From the NCBI RefSeq assembly GCF_018362975.1, contig NZ_CP074371.1, positions 5,890,001 through 5,954,000 on the forward strand: DNA of 64,000 nucleotides, written 5' to 3'. Source of the stretch: Nocardia tengchongensis. GTDB taxonomy: Bacteria; Actinomycetota; Actinomycetes; Mycobacteriales; Mycobacteriaceae. Both the position numbers and the translations under genes were made by a program. Shown piece by piece: positions 47,413-57,586 of this stretch. The notes below the pieces were generated by a model, which had not been told where the DNA came from, did not search any database, and saw only the letters and a list, made by a program, of their open reading frames with translations. Position 1 is the first letter of the stretch; the number at the start of each line of letters is the position of its first letter.

Positions 47413-48837
47413 ATGTCCAGCGTCTTCGACCCGCCCGCGCCGACCGGCACCCAGCGGAATCCGCTCCCGACGGCGGTGCTCGCCGAACGTCTGCGCGCGG
47501 CGGTCGCCGGTCGGGTCCACTCGCCGGGCGAGGACGGCTACCGGCGCTCGACCGCGGGATTCAACGCCGCCGTCGAGCACGAGGCCGCGGCCGTCGTGGT
47601 GGCCGCTGATTCCGCCGATATCGCGGCCGCGGTGCGCGTCGCGACCGAGACCGGCTACCGGGTCGCGGTGCAGGCCACCGGGCACGGGGCGGCGCCCACG
47701 CCCGAGGACAGCATCCTGATCGATACCGCACTGCTGGACGCGGTGTCGATCGATCGGGAGCAGCGCACCGCGACCGTGGGCGCGGGGGTGCGCTGGCAGC
47801 AGGTGCTGGATGCGGCCGCGCCGTTCGGGCTCGCGGGGCTCGCCGGTGCCTCGACCGGCGTCGGCGTGGTCGGCTACACCCTCGGCGGCGGTCTGGGCCC
47901 GATCGCGCGCACCTACGGTTTCGCGGCCGACCATGTCACCGCCATGGAGGTGGTGACCGCGGACGCCACCCTGCGCCGGGTCACCCCCGACACCGAACCC
48001 GAACTGTTCGGCGTGCTGCTCGGCGGCGGCGCGGCCTTCGGCATCGTCACCCGGATGACCTTCCGGCTCTTCCCGATTCGCACCCTCTACGCCGGTGGCC
48101 TCACCTACCGCATCGAGGACGCCCCGAGCGTGCTGCGGGCCTGGCGGAACTGGATCGCGACCGCGCCCGAGTCCGTCACCAGCTCGGCGGCGATCCTGAA
48201 TCTGCCTCCGCTGCCGGAGATTCCGGAGCCGCTGCGCGGGGCGACGGTCCTGCACCTGCGCTACGCCCATGTCGGCGACCCGGCCGAGGGTGCGGCGCTG
48301 CTGGCCCCGCTGCGACCGGTGGCGGCGCCGCTGCTCGATACCATCGCCGAAATGCCGTATACGGCATTGGCTTCCATTCACAACGACCCGACCGACCCGA
48401 TGCCCGCGCTGGATCGCGGCACCCTGCTGCGGGAGCTGCCCGATGCGGCGATCGATGCCCTGCTGGCGGTCGCGAGCGGCAGCCCGGCCGGCATGACCGA
48501 GATCCGTGTGTTCAGCGGGGCGATCGCCCAGGAATCGTTGTCCCCCACCACGATCGCGGGTCGTCAGGCGGCGTTCCAGCTCTTCACGGTCGGCGTCCTG
48601 GCCCCGCCGATCGCGGCCCTGGTCCCGGCCGCCCTGGCCGCCGTGACCGCGGCCCTGGCCCCGTGGAGCCTCGAGGCCGCCACACCCAACTTCGGCCTCG
48701 ATCCGCGCGACGGTTCCACCGACACCCTGGCCGCTTGGACCCCGGCCCAGCGTGAGCGCCTCGCCGCTGCCCGCCGCCGCTACGACCCGTCCGGCGTATT
48801 CGCCCCGGCCGCACGCTGGCGCCTGCCCGAGCACTGA
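47413..48837 (+). CDS. FAD-linked oxidase, BBE-type (VAO/PCMH family)
   Basis: 474 residues. The PCMH FAD domain begins [22 protein letters not shown] and has His91 in [13 protein letters not shown], the usual covalent FAD attachment; [24 protein letters not shown] supplies the second FAD contact. The C-terminal BBE segment is [17 protein letters not shown]. The usual Cys for bicovalent attachment is not evident. It oxidises an alcohol or sugar, with O2; substrate unknown. GGAG precedes the ATG (AGGAGTGATATG). Confidence 0.85.
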   Translation: MSSVFDPPAPTGTQRNPLPTAVLAERLRAAVAGRVHSPGEDGYRRSTAGFNAAVEHEAAAVVVAADSADIAAAVRVATETGYRVAVQATGHGAAPTPEDSILIDTALLDAVSIDREQRTATVGAGVRWQQVLDAAAPFGLAGLAGASTGVGVVGYTLGGGLGPIARTYGFAADHVTAMEVVTADATLRRVTPDTEPELFGVLLGGGAAFGIVTRMTFRLFPIRTLYAGGLTYRIEDAPSVLRAWRNWIATAPESVTSSAAILNLPPLPEIPEPLRGATVLHLRYAHVGDPAEGAALLAPLRPVAAPLLDTIAEMPYTALASIHNDPTDPMPALDRGTLLRELPDAAIDALLAVASGSPAGMTEIRVFSGAIAQESLSPTTIAGRQAAFQLFTVGVLAPPIAALVPAALAAVTAALAPWSLEAATPNFGLDPRDGSTDTLAAWTPAQRERLAAARRRYDPSGVFAPAARWRLPEH

Positions 48838-48859
48838 GCCGCGGCCGCGCGCAACCATT

Positions 48860-48877
48860 CCTTACCGGCCGGTAAGG
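48860..48877. promoter_or_regulatory. 18-bp palindrome before the lactate monooxygenase gene
   Basis: CCTTACCGGCCGGTAAGG, perfect, 57 nt before the GTG start. TTACCnnnnGGTAA-type palindromes are common TetR operators; the regulator is not in the vicinity. It might alternatively serve as the terminator of the FAD oxidase gene. Confidence 0.5.
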
Positions 48878-48933
48878 TCTGCTGGCAGAATGACGGGGCG
48901 TCCCGGGCGGGTGCGTGAACAAGGAGGTTGCGC

Positions 48934-50098
48934 GTGGCATTCGGTGATTTTCAGAACGAGATCTACTTCAACGGGTTTGCGCGGGGTGGTGCCGACGCTG
49001 CCGGTGAGCTTCGCGGAGCTGGCCGAGCGGGCCCAGGCCGCGCTGCCGCCGTCGGTGTGGTCGTATGTGGCGGGCGGGGCGGGCGATGAGCGCACGCAGA
49101 ACGCGAATGTGGCGGCGTTCGATGGGTGGGGGCTGATGCCGCGCATGTTCGTCGGCGCCAAGGAGCGCGACCTGTCGGTGGAGCTCTTCGGAAGCACTTG
49201 GAACGCACCGATTTTCATGGCTCCGGTGGGCGTCATCGGGCTGTGCGCACAGGACGGGCACGGCGATCTGGCGACCGCGAAGGCGGCGGCGCGCACCGGC
49301 GTGCCGATGGTGGCCTCCACCCTGACCGTCGACCCGATGGAGGACGTCGCCGCCGAATTCGGTGACACCCCGGGCTTTTTCCAGCTCTACACCCCCACCG
49401 ACCGTGATCTGGCGGCCAGCCTCGTCGAGCGCGCCGAGCGGGCCGGGTTCAAGGGCATCGTGGTCACCCTCGACACCTGGGTCACCGGCTGGCGGCCGCG
49501 GGATCTGTCCACCGGGAACTTCCCACAATTGCGCGGGCACTGCCTGGCCAACTACTTCACCGATCCGGTGTTCCGGGCGAGTCTGGCCAAGTCCCCCGAG
49601 GAGGATCCGCAGACGGCGATCCTGCGCTGGATCCAGGTCTTCGGCAACCCGCTCACCTGGGCCGACCTGCCGTGGCTGCGGTCGCTGACCAAGCTGCCGC
49701 TGATCGTGAAGGGCATCGGCCACCCCGACGACGCGCGCCGCGCGAAGGATCTGGGCGTGGACGGCATCTACTGCTCGAATCACGGTGGCCGCCAGGCCAA
49801 CGGCGGGCTGCCGGCGCTGGACATGCTGCCGGACGTGGTGGCCGCCGCGGACGGGCTGCCCGTGCTGTTCGACTCCGGAGTGCGCTCGGGCGCGGACATC
49901 ATCAAGGCACTCGCCCTGGGCGCGTCCGCCGTCGGGATCGGCCGCCCCTACGCCTACGGCCTGTCCCTGGGCGGTGCGGACGGCATCGTGCACGTGCTGC
50001 GCACCCTGCTCGCGGAAGCCGATCTGATCATGGCGGTGGACGGCTACCCGACGCTGAAGGATCTGACCCCCGACGCGCTGCGGCGGGTCTCGGTCTAG
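48934..50098 (+). CDS. Lactate 2-monooxygenase / alpha-hydroxy-acid oxidase, frameshifted near the start
   Basis: 387 residues after removing one T from TTT at 48976-48978: the restored N-terminus reads [33 protein letters not shown], an excellent match to mycobacterial lactate 2-monooxygenase. FMN/substrate sites: [48 protein letters not shown], the base His in [13 protein letters not shown], and [19 protein letters not shown]. It oxidises L-lactate to acetate, CO2 and water. GTG start with AGGAGG at a spacing of 6. The indel is very probably an error. Confidence 0.88.
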
Positions 50099-50155
50099 AA
50101 CTCCGCCGAACGGGCTCGGTGTCCTACCTGAAGAACATCTCCTGAACCCGCCGCC

Positions 50156-51553
50156 TCACTGCTGGATGCGGCGGAAGGGCCGGGCCGCCTCGAGGCTGTA
50201 GGCGAGCTCGAGCAGGGTGCGTTCGTCGCCGTGCGCGGCGGAGAACATCATGCCGATCGGCAAGCCGTCGGCGGACGCGCCCATGGGGAGCGACAGTGCC
50301 GGTGCGCCGGTCACATTCGCCAGCGGGGTGTAGGTGACGTAGTTCAGCAGGCGATCGAAGACCTCATCGAAGGGCTGATCGGGGCTGAGGTAGCCCAGGG
50401 GCGGGGTGAGGCTCGCCAGGACCGGGGACACTACCAGCTCGATGTCGCGGAACGACGCGGCGTAGGCGTGGCGGAGGCGGGAGAGCCGGTACAGGACCGC
50501 CGGTGCGCGCAAGGCGGTGCCGCGGAAGCGGGCGGCCAGGCCGCGGGTGAACGGGTCCAGACGGGCGGGGTCGAAGGTGCGGTCGAGGGTGAATTTGCCG
50601 GTCAGGCCCAGCAGGTACGCCAGCATCGCCCAGTAGGTGGCGAAGTCGTCGGCGAAGCCGCGATCCACCGGGTAGGCGATGGGGCGCACCTCGTGACCGA
50701 GACTCTCCAACAGTGCGACGGTGTCGTCGTGGACGGCCCGGACCTGCGGGTCGAGGGGCGCTCCGGTGATGGGCTCGGTGAGCACGCCGATCCGCAGGCG
50801 GCGTTGCGCGGGCCCCTCGACCAGGCCGACCGGCGGCAGCGCCGGGTTGCGCCAGAAGCGTTCGGCGGCAGCGAAATACGTGGCGCTGTCGCGGACGGTG
50901 CGGGTGAGCACGCCCTCCGAGATCAGGTTGATGGGCATGGAGCGGGCCTGCGGGCCGTCGATGTGGCGGCCACGGGTCGGCTTCAACCCGACCAGTCCGC
51001 AACAGGCGGCGGGGATGCGGATCGAGCCGCCGCCGTCGTTGCCGTGCGCGATCGGGACCACGCCGGCGGCGACCATGGCCGCCGAACCACCCGAGGAGGC
51101 TCCCGAGGAAAACCCGGTGGCCCACGGGTTGTGCGTCGGTGCGGCATCGGCGAATTCGGTGGTGGCGTTGAGCCCGAACTCCGGCAGCGTGGTCTTGCCG
51201 AGCACGGTCATACCGGTGCTGAGGAACTGTTTCGTGAAGGGGCCGTGCGCTTTCGCGGCCTGCGCCCGCCAGGCGGCGCTGCCGTGCTGGGTGGGCAGCC
51301 CCGCCACATCGGTGTTGTCCTTGACGTAGGTGGGCACGCCGTAGAGCAGCGCATCGCGGTCGGCCGACACCAGCGGCGTATCCATGTCCACCACGAGCGC
51401 GTTCAGCTCCGGATTCACCCGTGTCGCCCGCTCGCGGGCCGCCTTGGCGACCTCGGCGGCGCTGAGTTCGCCGCGCCGGATCAGCTCGGCGATCGCGACC
51501 CCGTCGTGCTCGCCGAGCGCGTCGTCGGTGAAGGCGTGAACTCGCACTGCCAT
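50156..51553 (-). CDS. Amidase, AS signature family
   Basis: 465 residues from the ATG at 51553 (GAGGAGGCCCG upstream). The Ser-cisSer-Lys triad is visible: Lys in VPTYVKDNTDVAGLPTQ, cis-Ser in FSSGASSGGSAAMVAAG, nucleophile Ser in the GGSIRIPAACCGLVGLKPT segment. It hydrolyses a carboxamide; substrate unknown. It is convergent with the lactate monooxygenase and lies alone. Confidence 0.9.
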   Translation of the reverse strand: MAVRVHAFTDDALGEHDGVAIAELIRRGELSAAEVAKAARERATRVNPELNALVVDMDTPLVSADRDALLYGVPTYVKDNTDVAGLPTQHGSAAWRAQAAKAHGPFTKQFLSTGMTVLGKTTLPEFGLNATTEFADAAPTHNPWATGFSSGASSGGSAAMVAAGVVPIAHGNDGGGSIRIPAACCGLVGLKPTRGRHIDGPQARSMPINLISEGVLTRTVRDSATYFAAAERFWRNPALPPVGLVEGPAQRRLRIGVLTEPITGAPLDPQVRAVHDDTVALLESLGHEVRPIAYPVDRGFADDFATYWAMLAYLLGLTGKFTLDRTFDPARLDPFTRGLAARFRGTALRAPAVLYRLSRLRHAYAASFRDIELVVSPVLASLTPPLGYLSPDQPFDEVFDRLLNYVTYTPLANVTGAPALSLPMGASADGLPIGMMFSAAHGDERTLLELAYSLEAARPFRRIQQ

Positions 51554-51702
51554 GAACGGGCCTCCTCGTCGATACTCGCGCACCCGACCGTACCCCGTAA
51601 CTGGACGCACGAATAGAAGGATGGGTGACTCGGCCAGAACTGCCGGGCCACCAACCGAATTCGATGACGGGGTCCTCGCCTCATCATCGCTCCGACCGGC
51701 CG

Positions 51703-52107
51703 CTATGCGTCAGTTCTGGCCGGGAAGACCGCGAAGGTGCCGAGCGCCTTGGCGACGAGCCGGCCCTCGTTCCGGATTTCCGACTCGAGGGCGATGACGC
51801 GCTTGCCCCGGTTGATCACCCGGGACTCACACTCGACCACGCCGCCGCGCACCGCGGCGAGGTAGACGATCTTCACCTCGATGGTGGCACAGGATTCCCC
51901 TTCGCCGAGAACGCAGTAAACCGCCGCACCCATGCCCTGGTCGGCCATCGAATACATCGCCCCGCCATGCATCACGCGATGGGGATTGAGGTGTTGGGGC
52001 GCGACCGTGAGCCGGCACACGCTGCGCGCACCGTCGCGGTCGAACTCGACCATGTCCAGACCGATGAGCGCGCCGAAGCCACCATCGAGATTCACCGAAG
52101 ATTCCAC
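51703..52107 (-). CDS. PaaI-type thioesterase (hotdog fold)
   Basis: 134 residues. LNPHRVMHGGAMYSMADQGMGAAVYCVL and IEVKIVYLAAVRGGVVECESRVINRGKRV follow the PaaI/4HBT pattern, with the Asp of MADQG and His/Gly of HGG at the active site. It cleaves acyl-CoA thioesters. GTG start. Downstream neighbour of the epoxide hydrolase on the same strand. Confidence 0.85.
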   Translation of the reverse strand: MESSVNLDGGFGALIGLDMVEFDRDGARSVCRLTVAPQHLNPHRVMHGGAMYSMADQGMGAAVYCVLGEGESCATIEVKIVYLAAVRGGVVECESRVINRGKRVIALESEIRNEGRLVAKALGTFAVFPARTDA

Positions 52108-52161
52108 AAGGCGGACAGCTTAACGACACCCGGGCTCGCCTCGTTGGTCAGCCACACGCGG

Positions 52162-53133
52162 CTACCGGGAGAGGTCGAGACTCTTCAACGCATCGATCAG
52201 GAAGCCGTTGACAGCGTCAGGGCGTTCGAGCTGGACCAGGTGGCCCGCGCCGGGCACGTCGACGACCTCGCGCAGGTCGGTGACATTGGCGCGCAGGGTG
52301 GCCAGGGGGTCGCGCCCGCTGAAGCCCTCCATGTCGGGGTCGTTCTCGCCGTAGAGGAAGTAGGTGGGGACCTCCACCTTGACGTCGGCGTAGGCCTCGG
52401 TCAGTTCCCAGTTGCGGTCGAGGTTGCGGTACCAGTTGAGGCCGCCGGTGAAGCCGGTGCGCTCGAAATCGGCCACCAGGGTGTCGAACTCGGCTTGGGT
52501 GAGCCACGGCCAGGGCAGGGCGGGGGCCTGCGGGAGGACGTCGAGGTAGCCGAGCCCCGGCGGGTTCTTCCAGGTGTCGAGGTAGTGATAGTCGCCGGAG
52601 AGGGAGTAGTAGACGCGGGCCAGGAAGGAGCGGGGGTCGGCGGCGAGTTCGGCGTCGGCGACGCCGGGGGTCTGGAAGTAGGACAGGTGCAGGAAGTGGC
52701 GTTCGGCCGCCTTGGTCCAGAACGCCGACGGCGGGCGCGGGGGCCGGGGGGCGAACGGGTTGTTCAGGACCACGACGCCGGCGACCCGTTCGGGGGCGCG
52801 CAGGCTCAGTTCCCACACCAGCTGGGCGCCGAAGTCGAGGCCGACGAAGACGGCCTTCTCGGCGCCGATGTCGTCGAGCAGGGCCAGCAGATCGCCGATG
52901 ACGGCGGCGTTGGTGTAGGCCTCCGGGTCGGCGGGCGCCTCGGTGCGGCCGTATCCGCGCAGGTCGGGTGCCAGGGCCCGGTAGCCCGCCGCGGCGACCG
53001 CGTCGAGCTGGTGGTGCCACATGTACCAGGTGTGCGGGAACCCGTGACAGAAGACAACCGGGAAGCCCTCGCCCTGGTCCGCGACATGCATCCGGACCTC
53101 TCCGGTGTCGATCGTCCGATGCGTCAGTTCCAC
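52162..53133 (-). CDS. Epoxide hydrolase (alpha/beta hydrolase, Asp nucleophile)
   Basis: 323 residues. HGFPHTWYMWHHQ (oxyanion), DLRGYGRTEAP, the nucleophile Asp100 in VFVGLDFGAQLVWEL and the His of GAGHLVQLE are the soluble epoxide hydrolase pattern. It opens epoxides to diols; EphA-like. It starts with GTG and faces the SDR operon on the other strand across a 53-bp gap that contains a KstR-like palindrome. Confidence 0.88.
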   Translation of the reverse strand: MELTHRTIDTGEVRMHVADQGEGFPVVFCHGFPHTWYMWHHQLDAVAAAGYRALAPDLRGYGRTEAPADPEAYTNAAVIGDLLALLDDIGAEKAVFVGLDFGAQLVWELSLRAPERVAGVVVLNNPFAPRPPRPPSAFWTKAAERHFLHLSYFQTPGVADAELAADPRSFLARVYYSLSGDYHYLDTWKNPPGLGYLDVLPQAPALPWPWLTQAEFDTLVADFERTGFTGGLNWYRNLDRNWELTEAYADVKVEVPTYFLYGENDPDMEGFSGRDPLATLRANVTDLREVVDVPGAGHLVQLERPDAVNGFLIDALKSLDLSR

Positions 53134-53148
53134 TCCGCCTCCAATTTC

Positions 53149-53163
53149 TAGAACACGTTCCTA
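53149..53163. promoter_or_regulatory. KstR-like palindrome in the epoxide hydrolase/SDR divergent promoter
   Basis: TAGAACACGTTCCTA: perfect core GAACACGTTC; matches seven of the eight fixed bases of the KstR cholesterol-regulon consensus TnnAACnnGTTnnA. Confidence 0.5.
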
Positions 53164-53186
53164 TTTCAAGGTAATGTCCAGAGGTC

Positions 53187-54035
53187 GTGAGCGAAATACC
53201 CAAGATTCTCGCCGGAAAGGTCGCGGTCGTGACCGGGGCCAGCCGGGGCATCGGCAAGGGCATCGCCCTGGAGCTCGGCGCGGCCGGGGCGACCGTGTAC
53301 GTCACCGGGCGCACCGTCACGCCCGGGCACCTACCGGGCACCGTGGCCGGCACCGCCGCCGAGATCGACGCCCTGGGCGGAACCGGGGTGCCGGTGGTCT
53401 GCGATCACCGCGACGACGCCGCCGTGGAGAAACTCTTCGCGCAGATCCGCGACGAACAGGGCCGGCTGGACGTGCTGGTCAACAACGTCTACAACTCCCC
53501 CGGCTCCGCACGCTGGATCGGGCGCAAGTTCTGGGAGGTGCCGCCGAAAGCCTGGGACGAGGGCTTCGACATCGGCGTCCGATCCCATTACGTGGCCAGC
53601 GTTTTCGCCGCGCCCCTGCTCATCGAATCGCGCGGCCTGATCGTGAGCGTCTCCTCCCCCGGCGCGGTCCGCCACATGCACAACGCGGTCTACGGCGTCG
53701 GCAAGACCGCCGTCGACCGGCTCACCGCCGACATGGCCCACGACCTCGAGGGCACCGGCGCCACCGCCGTCTCGATCTGGCCCGGCATCGTCAATACCGA
53801 ACTGCTGCAAATGGTTCCGGCCGACGCTCAGGGCCGCCGCCTGGTCACCCTGCCCGGTGAGGGCACCTTCGACCTGGATCAGGCCGAGACCCCGCACTTC
53901 GCCGGCCGCGCCGTCACCGCGCTGGCCGCCGACCCGGATCGCCTGGCGCGCACCGGAAAAGCCTGGAAGGTCGCCGACCTCGCCGAGGCGTACGGCTTCA
54001 CCGACCTCGACGGCCGCATCCCGCGCGCCGACTAG
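53187..54035 (+). CDS. Short-chain dehydrogenase/reductase
   Basis: 282 residues. The NAD(P)-binding TGASRGIGKGIALELGAAG is at residues 16-34, and the catalytic tyrosine motif is YGVGKTAVDR. Asn in LDVLVNNVYNSPGSARW. It differs from the usual NNAG by NNVY, seen in the DHRS1-like subfamily of SDRs. It likely acts on a lipid or steroid alcohol. GTG start; first gene of an operon with the thiolase and the acyl-CoA synthetase. Confidence 0.9.
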   Translation: MSEIPKILAGKVAVVTGASRGIGKGIALELGAAGATVYVTGRTVTPGHLPGTVAGTAAEIDALGGTGVPVVCDHRDDAAVEKLFAQIRDEQGRLDVLVNNVYNSPGSARWIGRKFWEVPPKAWDEGFDIGVRSHYVASVFAAPLLIESRGLIVSVSSPGAVRHMHNAVYGVGKTAVDRLTADMAHDLEGTGATAVSIWPGIVNTELLQMVPADAQGRRLVTLPGEGTFDLDQAETPHFAGRAVTALAADPDRLARTGKAWKVADLAEAYGFTDLDGRIPRAD

Positions 54036-54078
54036 AACTCTCGAATTACGTTCCCGAAGAACAGGAGTGGACAACCCA

Positions 54079-55272
54079 ATGCGACGCGTTTTCGTCGTCG
54101 GCGTGAACATGACGCCGTTCGTCAAGATCGGTTCCCGCGAGTGGACCTACCCGCAGATGGTCGCCGAGGCCGTGAACGGCGCGCTGAAGGACGCGGGCGT
54201 CACCTATGACCAGGTGCAGCGCGCCGCGGTCGGCTACGTCTTCCAGCCCTCGGCCGCCGGCCAGCGGGCGCTCTACGACATCGGCCTGACCGGCATCCCG
54301 ATCGTCAACGTGAACAACAACTGCGCGACCGGCTCCACCGCGCTGATGTTCGCCCGCGAGTGGGTCGCCGCCGGCATCACCGATGTCGCCCTGGCCGTCG
54401 GCTTCGAGCAGATGACCAAGGAGGCCATGGCCGGCCCGGCCACCAAGCCGAAGGTCACCACGGTCGACCACCACCTCAAGGTAAACAAGGAACTCTTCGA
54501 GTTCTCGGCCGCGCCGATCACCACCCAGTTCTTCGGCAATGCCGCCATCGAGCACATGAAGCGCTACGGCACCACCCCCGAGCAGCTGGCCGCGGTCGCG
54601 GTGAAGAACCACCAGCACTCGACCAACAACCCGCTCGCGCAGTTCCAGGACGCGTACACCCTCGAGCAGGTGCTCGGCGACAAGCCGGTGCACGGCCCGC
54701 TGACCCGCTCGCAGTGCTCGCCCATGTCCGACGGCGCCGCCGCCGCGGTCGTGGTGAGCGAGGAGTTCGTCAAGGCGAACGGCCTCGAGGACCAGGCCAT
54801 CGAGATCCTGGCCCAGGAGCTGGCCACCGACGACGGCACCTCCTTCTCCACCGGGTCGATGATCGACGTGGTCGGCGCGCCCATGACCCGCGCCGCGTCC
54901 TCGAAGGTGTTCTCGCGCGCCGGGATCACCGTCAACGACGTCGACGTGATCGAGCTGCACGACTGCTTCTCCATCAACGAGCTCATCACCTACGAGGCGC
55001 TGGGCCTGTGCGGCGAGGGCGAGTCCGGAGCCCTGGTCGAGTCCGGTGCGACCACCTATGGTGGCCAGTGGGTCGTCAACCCGTCCGGTGGCCTGATCTC
55101 CAAGGGCCACCCGCTCGGCGCGACCGGCCTGGCGCAGTGCACCGAATTGAGCTGGCAGCTGCGCGGACTCGCGGGCGACCGTCAGGTCGCGGGCGCGCGC
55201 ACCGCGCTGGCGCACAATCTGGGCTTGGGCGGCGCGGTCGTCGTCACCCTGTACTCGGCCTACACCGCGTGA
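54079..55272 (+). CDS. Lipid-transfer-type thiolase (sterol-carrier-like acetyl-CoA acetyltransferase)
   Basis: 397 residues. The active-site Cys is in NNNCATGSTALMFA (residue 82); the His pair is in VIELHDCFSINELITYEALG and GLISKGHPLGATGLAQ. This is the SCP-2-type thiolase subfamily used in actinobacteria for sterol side-chain and branched fatty acid beta-oxidation. ATG with AGGAG 11 nt upstream. Cotranscribed with the SDR and the fadD-like gene. Confidence 0.9.
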   Translation: MRRVFVVGVNMTPFVKIGSREWTYPQMVAEAVNGALKDAGVTYDQVQRAAVGYVFQPSAAGQRALYDIGLTGIPIVNVNNNCATGSTALMFAREWVAAGITDVALAVGFEQMTKEAMAGPATKPKVTTVDHHLKVNKELFEFSAAPITTQFFGNAAIEHMKRYGTTPEQLAAVAVKNHQHSTNNPLAQFQDAYTLEQVLGDKPVHGPLTRSQCSPMSDGAAAAVVVSEEFVKANGLEDQAIEILAQELATDDGTSFSTGSMIDVVGAPMTRAASSKVFSRAGITVNDVDVIELHDCFSINELITYEALGLCGEGESGALVESGATTYGGQWVVNPSGGLISKGHPLGATGLAQCTELSWQLRGLAGDRQVAGARTALAHNLGLGGAVVVTLYSAYTA

Positions 55273-55295
55273 CCATCGGATGAATTGAGAACCCC

Positions 55296-56902
55296 ATGAG
55301 TGCAATCGATCCCGACACCATGCTGCGGCTGCCCGTGCACAACGGGCACGCCCTGGTGGCCGGGCTGAAGCGGCATCGCAACCGTCCGGTGCTCACCCTC
55401 GGCGACCACATCCTCACCGGCGGTGAGGTGCTCGACGGCATGAGCCGCTACATCGACGCCTTCGCCGAGCACGGCGTCACCACCGGCACCCCGGTCGGTG
55501 TCCTCGCCCTGAACCGGCCCGAGGTGCTGTTCACCATCGGCGCGGGTCAGATCGTGGGCTCGCGGCGCACCGCGCTGCACCCCATCGGCGGCTTGGACGA
55601 TCACGCGTATGTGCTTGCCGACGCGGGCATCTCGACGCTGATCCTGGACCCGGTGCCGGCGTTCGTGCAGCGCGCCCGCGAACTGGTCGACATGGTGCCG
55701 ACGCTGACCAAGATCCTGGTGCTGGGCCCGGTGCCCGAGCAGCTGGCCGACGTCGGCGTGGACATCCTGGCCGCCGCGGACAAGTACGAGCCGCGTGCGG
55801 TCGAGGCGACCGAACTGCTGCCCTCGGACGTGATCTCGATCAGCTACACCGGCGGCACCACCGGCAAGCCCAAGGGTGTCATCGGCACGGCGCTGACGAT
55901 GAACACCATGACGCAGATCCAGCTCTCCGAGTGGGAATGGCCCAAGCAGCCGAAATTCCTGATCTGCACCCCGCTCTCGCACGCGGGCGCGGCGTTCTTC
56001 CTGCCCGTCGTGCTGCTGGGCGGGCAGTGCGTGGTGCTGCCGCGTTTCGACGCGGGCGAGGTGCTGCGCGCGATCGAGGAGCACAAGATCTCGGCGACCA
56101 TGCTGGTGCCGTCGATGCTCTACGCGCTGCTCGATCACCCCGACTCCAAGACCCGGGACCTGTCCTCGCTGGAGACGGTGTACTACGGCGCGTCCGCGAT
56201 CGACCCGAATCGGTTGCAGGAAGCCATCGATCGGTTCGGGCCGATCTTCGCCCAGTACTTCGGGCAGTCCGAAGCGCCGATGGCGATCAGCTACCTGGGC
56301 AAGGACGAGCACGACAAGGCGCGGCTCACCTCGTGTGGCCGGCCCTCCACCGCGGTGCGCGTGGCGTTGCTCGACGGTGAGGACAAGCAGGTTCCCCAAG
56401 GCGAGGTCGGCGAGATCTGTGTCTCCGGGCCGCTGCTCGCGGGGGGTACCTGAACCTGCCCGAGGTCACCGCGGACACCTTCAAGAACGGGTGGCTGCGC
56501 ACCGGTGACCTGGCGCGTCAGGACGAGGACGGGTTCCTGTTCATCGTCGGGCGCTCCAAGGACATGGTGGTCACCGGCGGGTTCAACGTGTTCCCCCGCG
56601 AGGTGGAAGACGTTGTCTCCGAACACCCGCTGGTGCACGAGGTCGCGGTCGTCGGTGTGGCGGATGCGCAGTGGGGCGAGGCGGTGACCGCGGTGCTGGT
56701 GCTCGATCCCGCCACCGCCGCCGATCCGGCCGCCGTCGAGACCGTCACCGCCGAGATCCAGGCCGCGGTCAAGCAGCGCAAGGGTTCGGTGCAGGTGCCC
56801 AAGCACGTGCTGGTGATCGAGAAGCTGCCGCTGACCGGTCTCGGCAAGCCCGACAAGAAGGCCATCCGGGTCCTCGCGGCGGAACGCCTCGGAATCGCCT
56901 GA
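55296..56902 (+). CDS. Acyl-CoA synthetase (FadD-like), frameshifted
   Basis: 535 residues once one G is added to the G6 run at 56441-56446: GEICVSGPLLAGG then continues YLNLPEVTADTFKNGWLRTGDLA. AMP-binding P-loop: ISYTGGTTGKPKGVIGT; TVYYGASAIDP; the motif RTGDLARQDEDGFLFIVGR; catalytic Lys in LPLTGLGKPDKKAI. It activates a fatty or sterol acid as acyl-CoA for the thiolase upstream; the nearest group is the FadD8/FadD35-like synthetases (inference). Probably a sequence error rather than a pseudogene. Confidence 0.85.
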
Positions 56903-56920
56903 TCCCCCGTGGGCGCTCGG

Positions 56921-57586
56921 CTACGCGAACCTACGGGTTCGCAACAGCCGGGCGCCCCGGCGGGCGCTGTCCACGCCCGCCTCCACCACGGCGCGGGTCA
57001 CGAAGTGGCCCAAAGCCGTTGCCACGAACACCGCCGCGATGAGCACCGGCGCCCAATTCCAGCTCAGCGCCAGCATCATGCGATCGAAGGTGCCGCGCGG
57101 CTGCACCACCGGCTCCCACGAGTTCAACCGCACCCAGCGGCCCAGGAAAACGCCTACAGCGCACAGCAAATGGACGGCCAGGGTCACCGGAGTCCGCCAC
57201 GCCGCCAGTCCCCGCGCCTCCAGGAAGCGGCCGAGTTCGGCCAGAACCAGGTAGTAGGCGACGAATCCGGAGACGATGAACACCCCGTACACCGGCAGGA
57301 TCGTGGTTACCACAGGGCCGTTGCCCGCAGCACGGATATCATCGCGCAGATGCACCAAATCGGTCACCACATAAGGCGCGTTCGGCAGGAACAGCAGTAA
57401 CAAGACCACACCGCCCCACCAGACCGGTGAAATCGGTAGTCGCCGTTCGTCTTCGCGCGCATTGCGGAACACCAGCAGCGCCAACGCCACCGGGATCCAT
57501 GCCAGCACGGAGTTCCACACCATCCAGAACAGATTGCGGTCCAGCACCCCCGCGAGGCTCGGCGCGACCGTTTTCACCGGGTCCAT
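56921..57586 (-). CDS. DUF1361 membrane protein
   Basis: 221 residues from the ATG at 57586 (a GTG at 57616 is the alternative). Five to six membrane helices; LFLPNAPYVVTDLVHLRDD is the DUF1361 signature. Function unknown. Convergent with the acyl-CoA synthetase operon. Confidence 0.85.
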   Translation of the reverse strand: MDPVKTVAPSLAGVLDRNLFWMVWNSVLAWIPVALALLVFRNAREDERRLPISPVWWGGVVLLLLFLPNAPYVVTDLVHLRDDIRAAGNGPVVTTILPVYGVFIVSGFVAYYLVLAELGRFLEARGLAAWRTPVTLAVHLLCAVGVFLGRWVRLNSWEPVVQPRGTFDRMMLALSWNWAPVLIAAVFVATALGHFVTRAVVEAGVDSARRGARLLRTRRFA

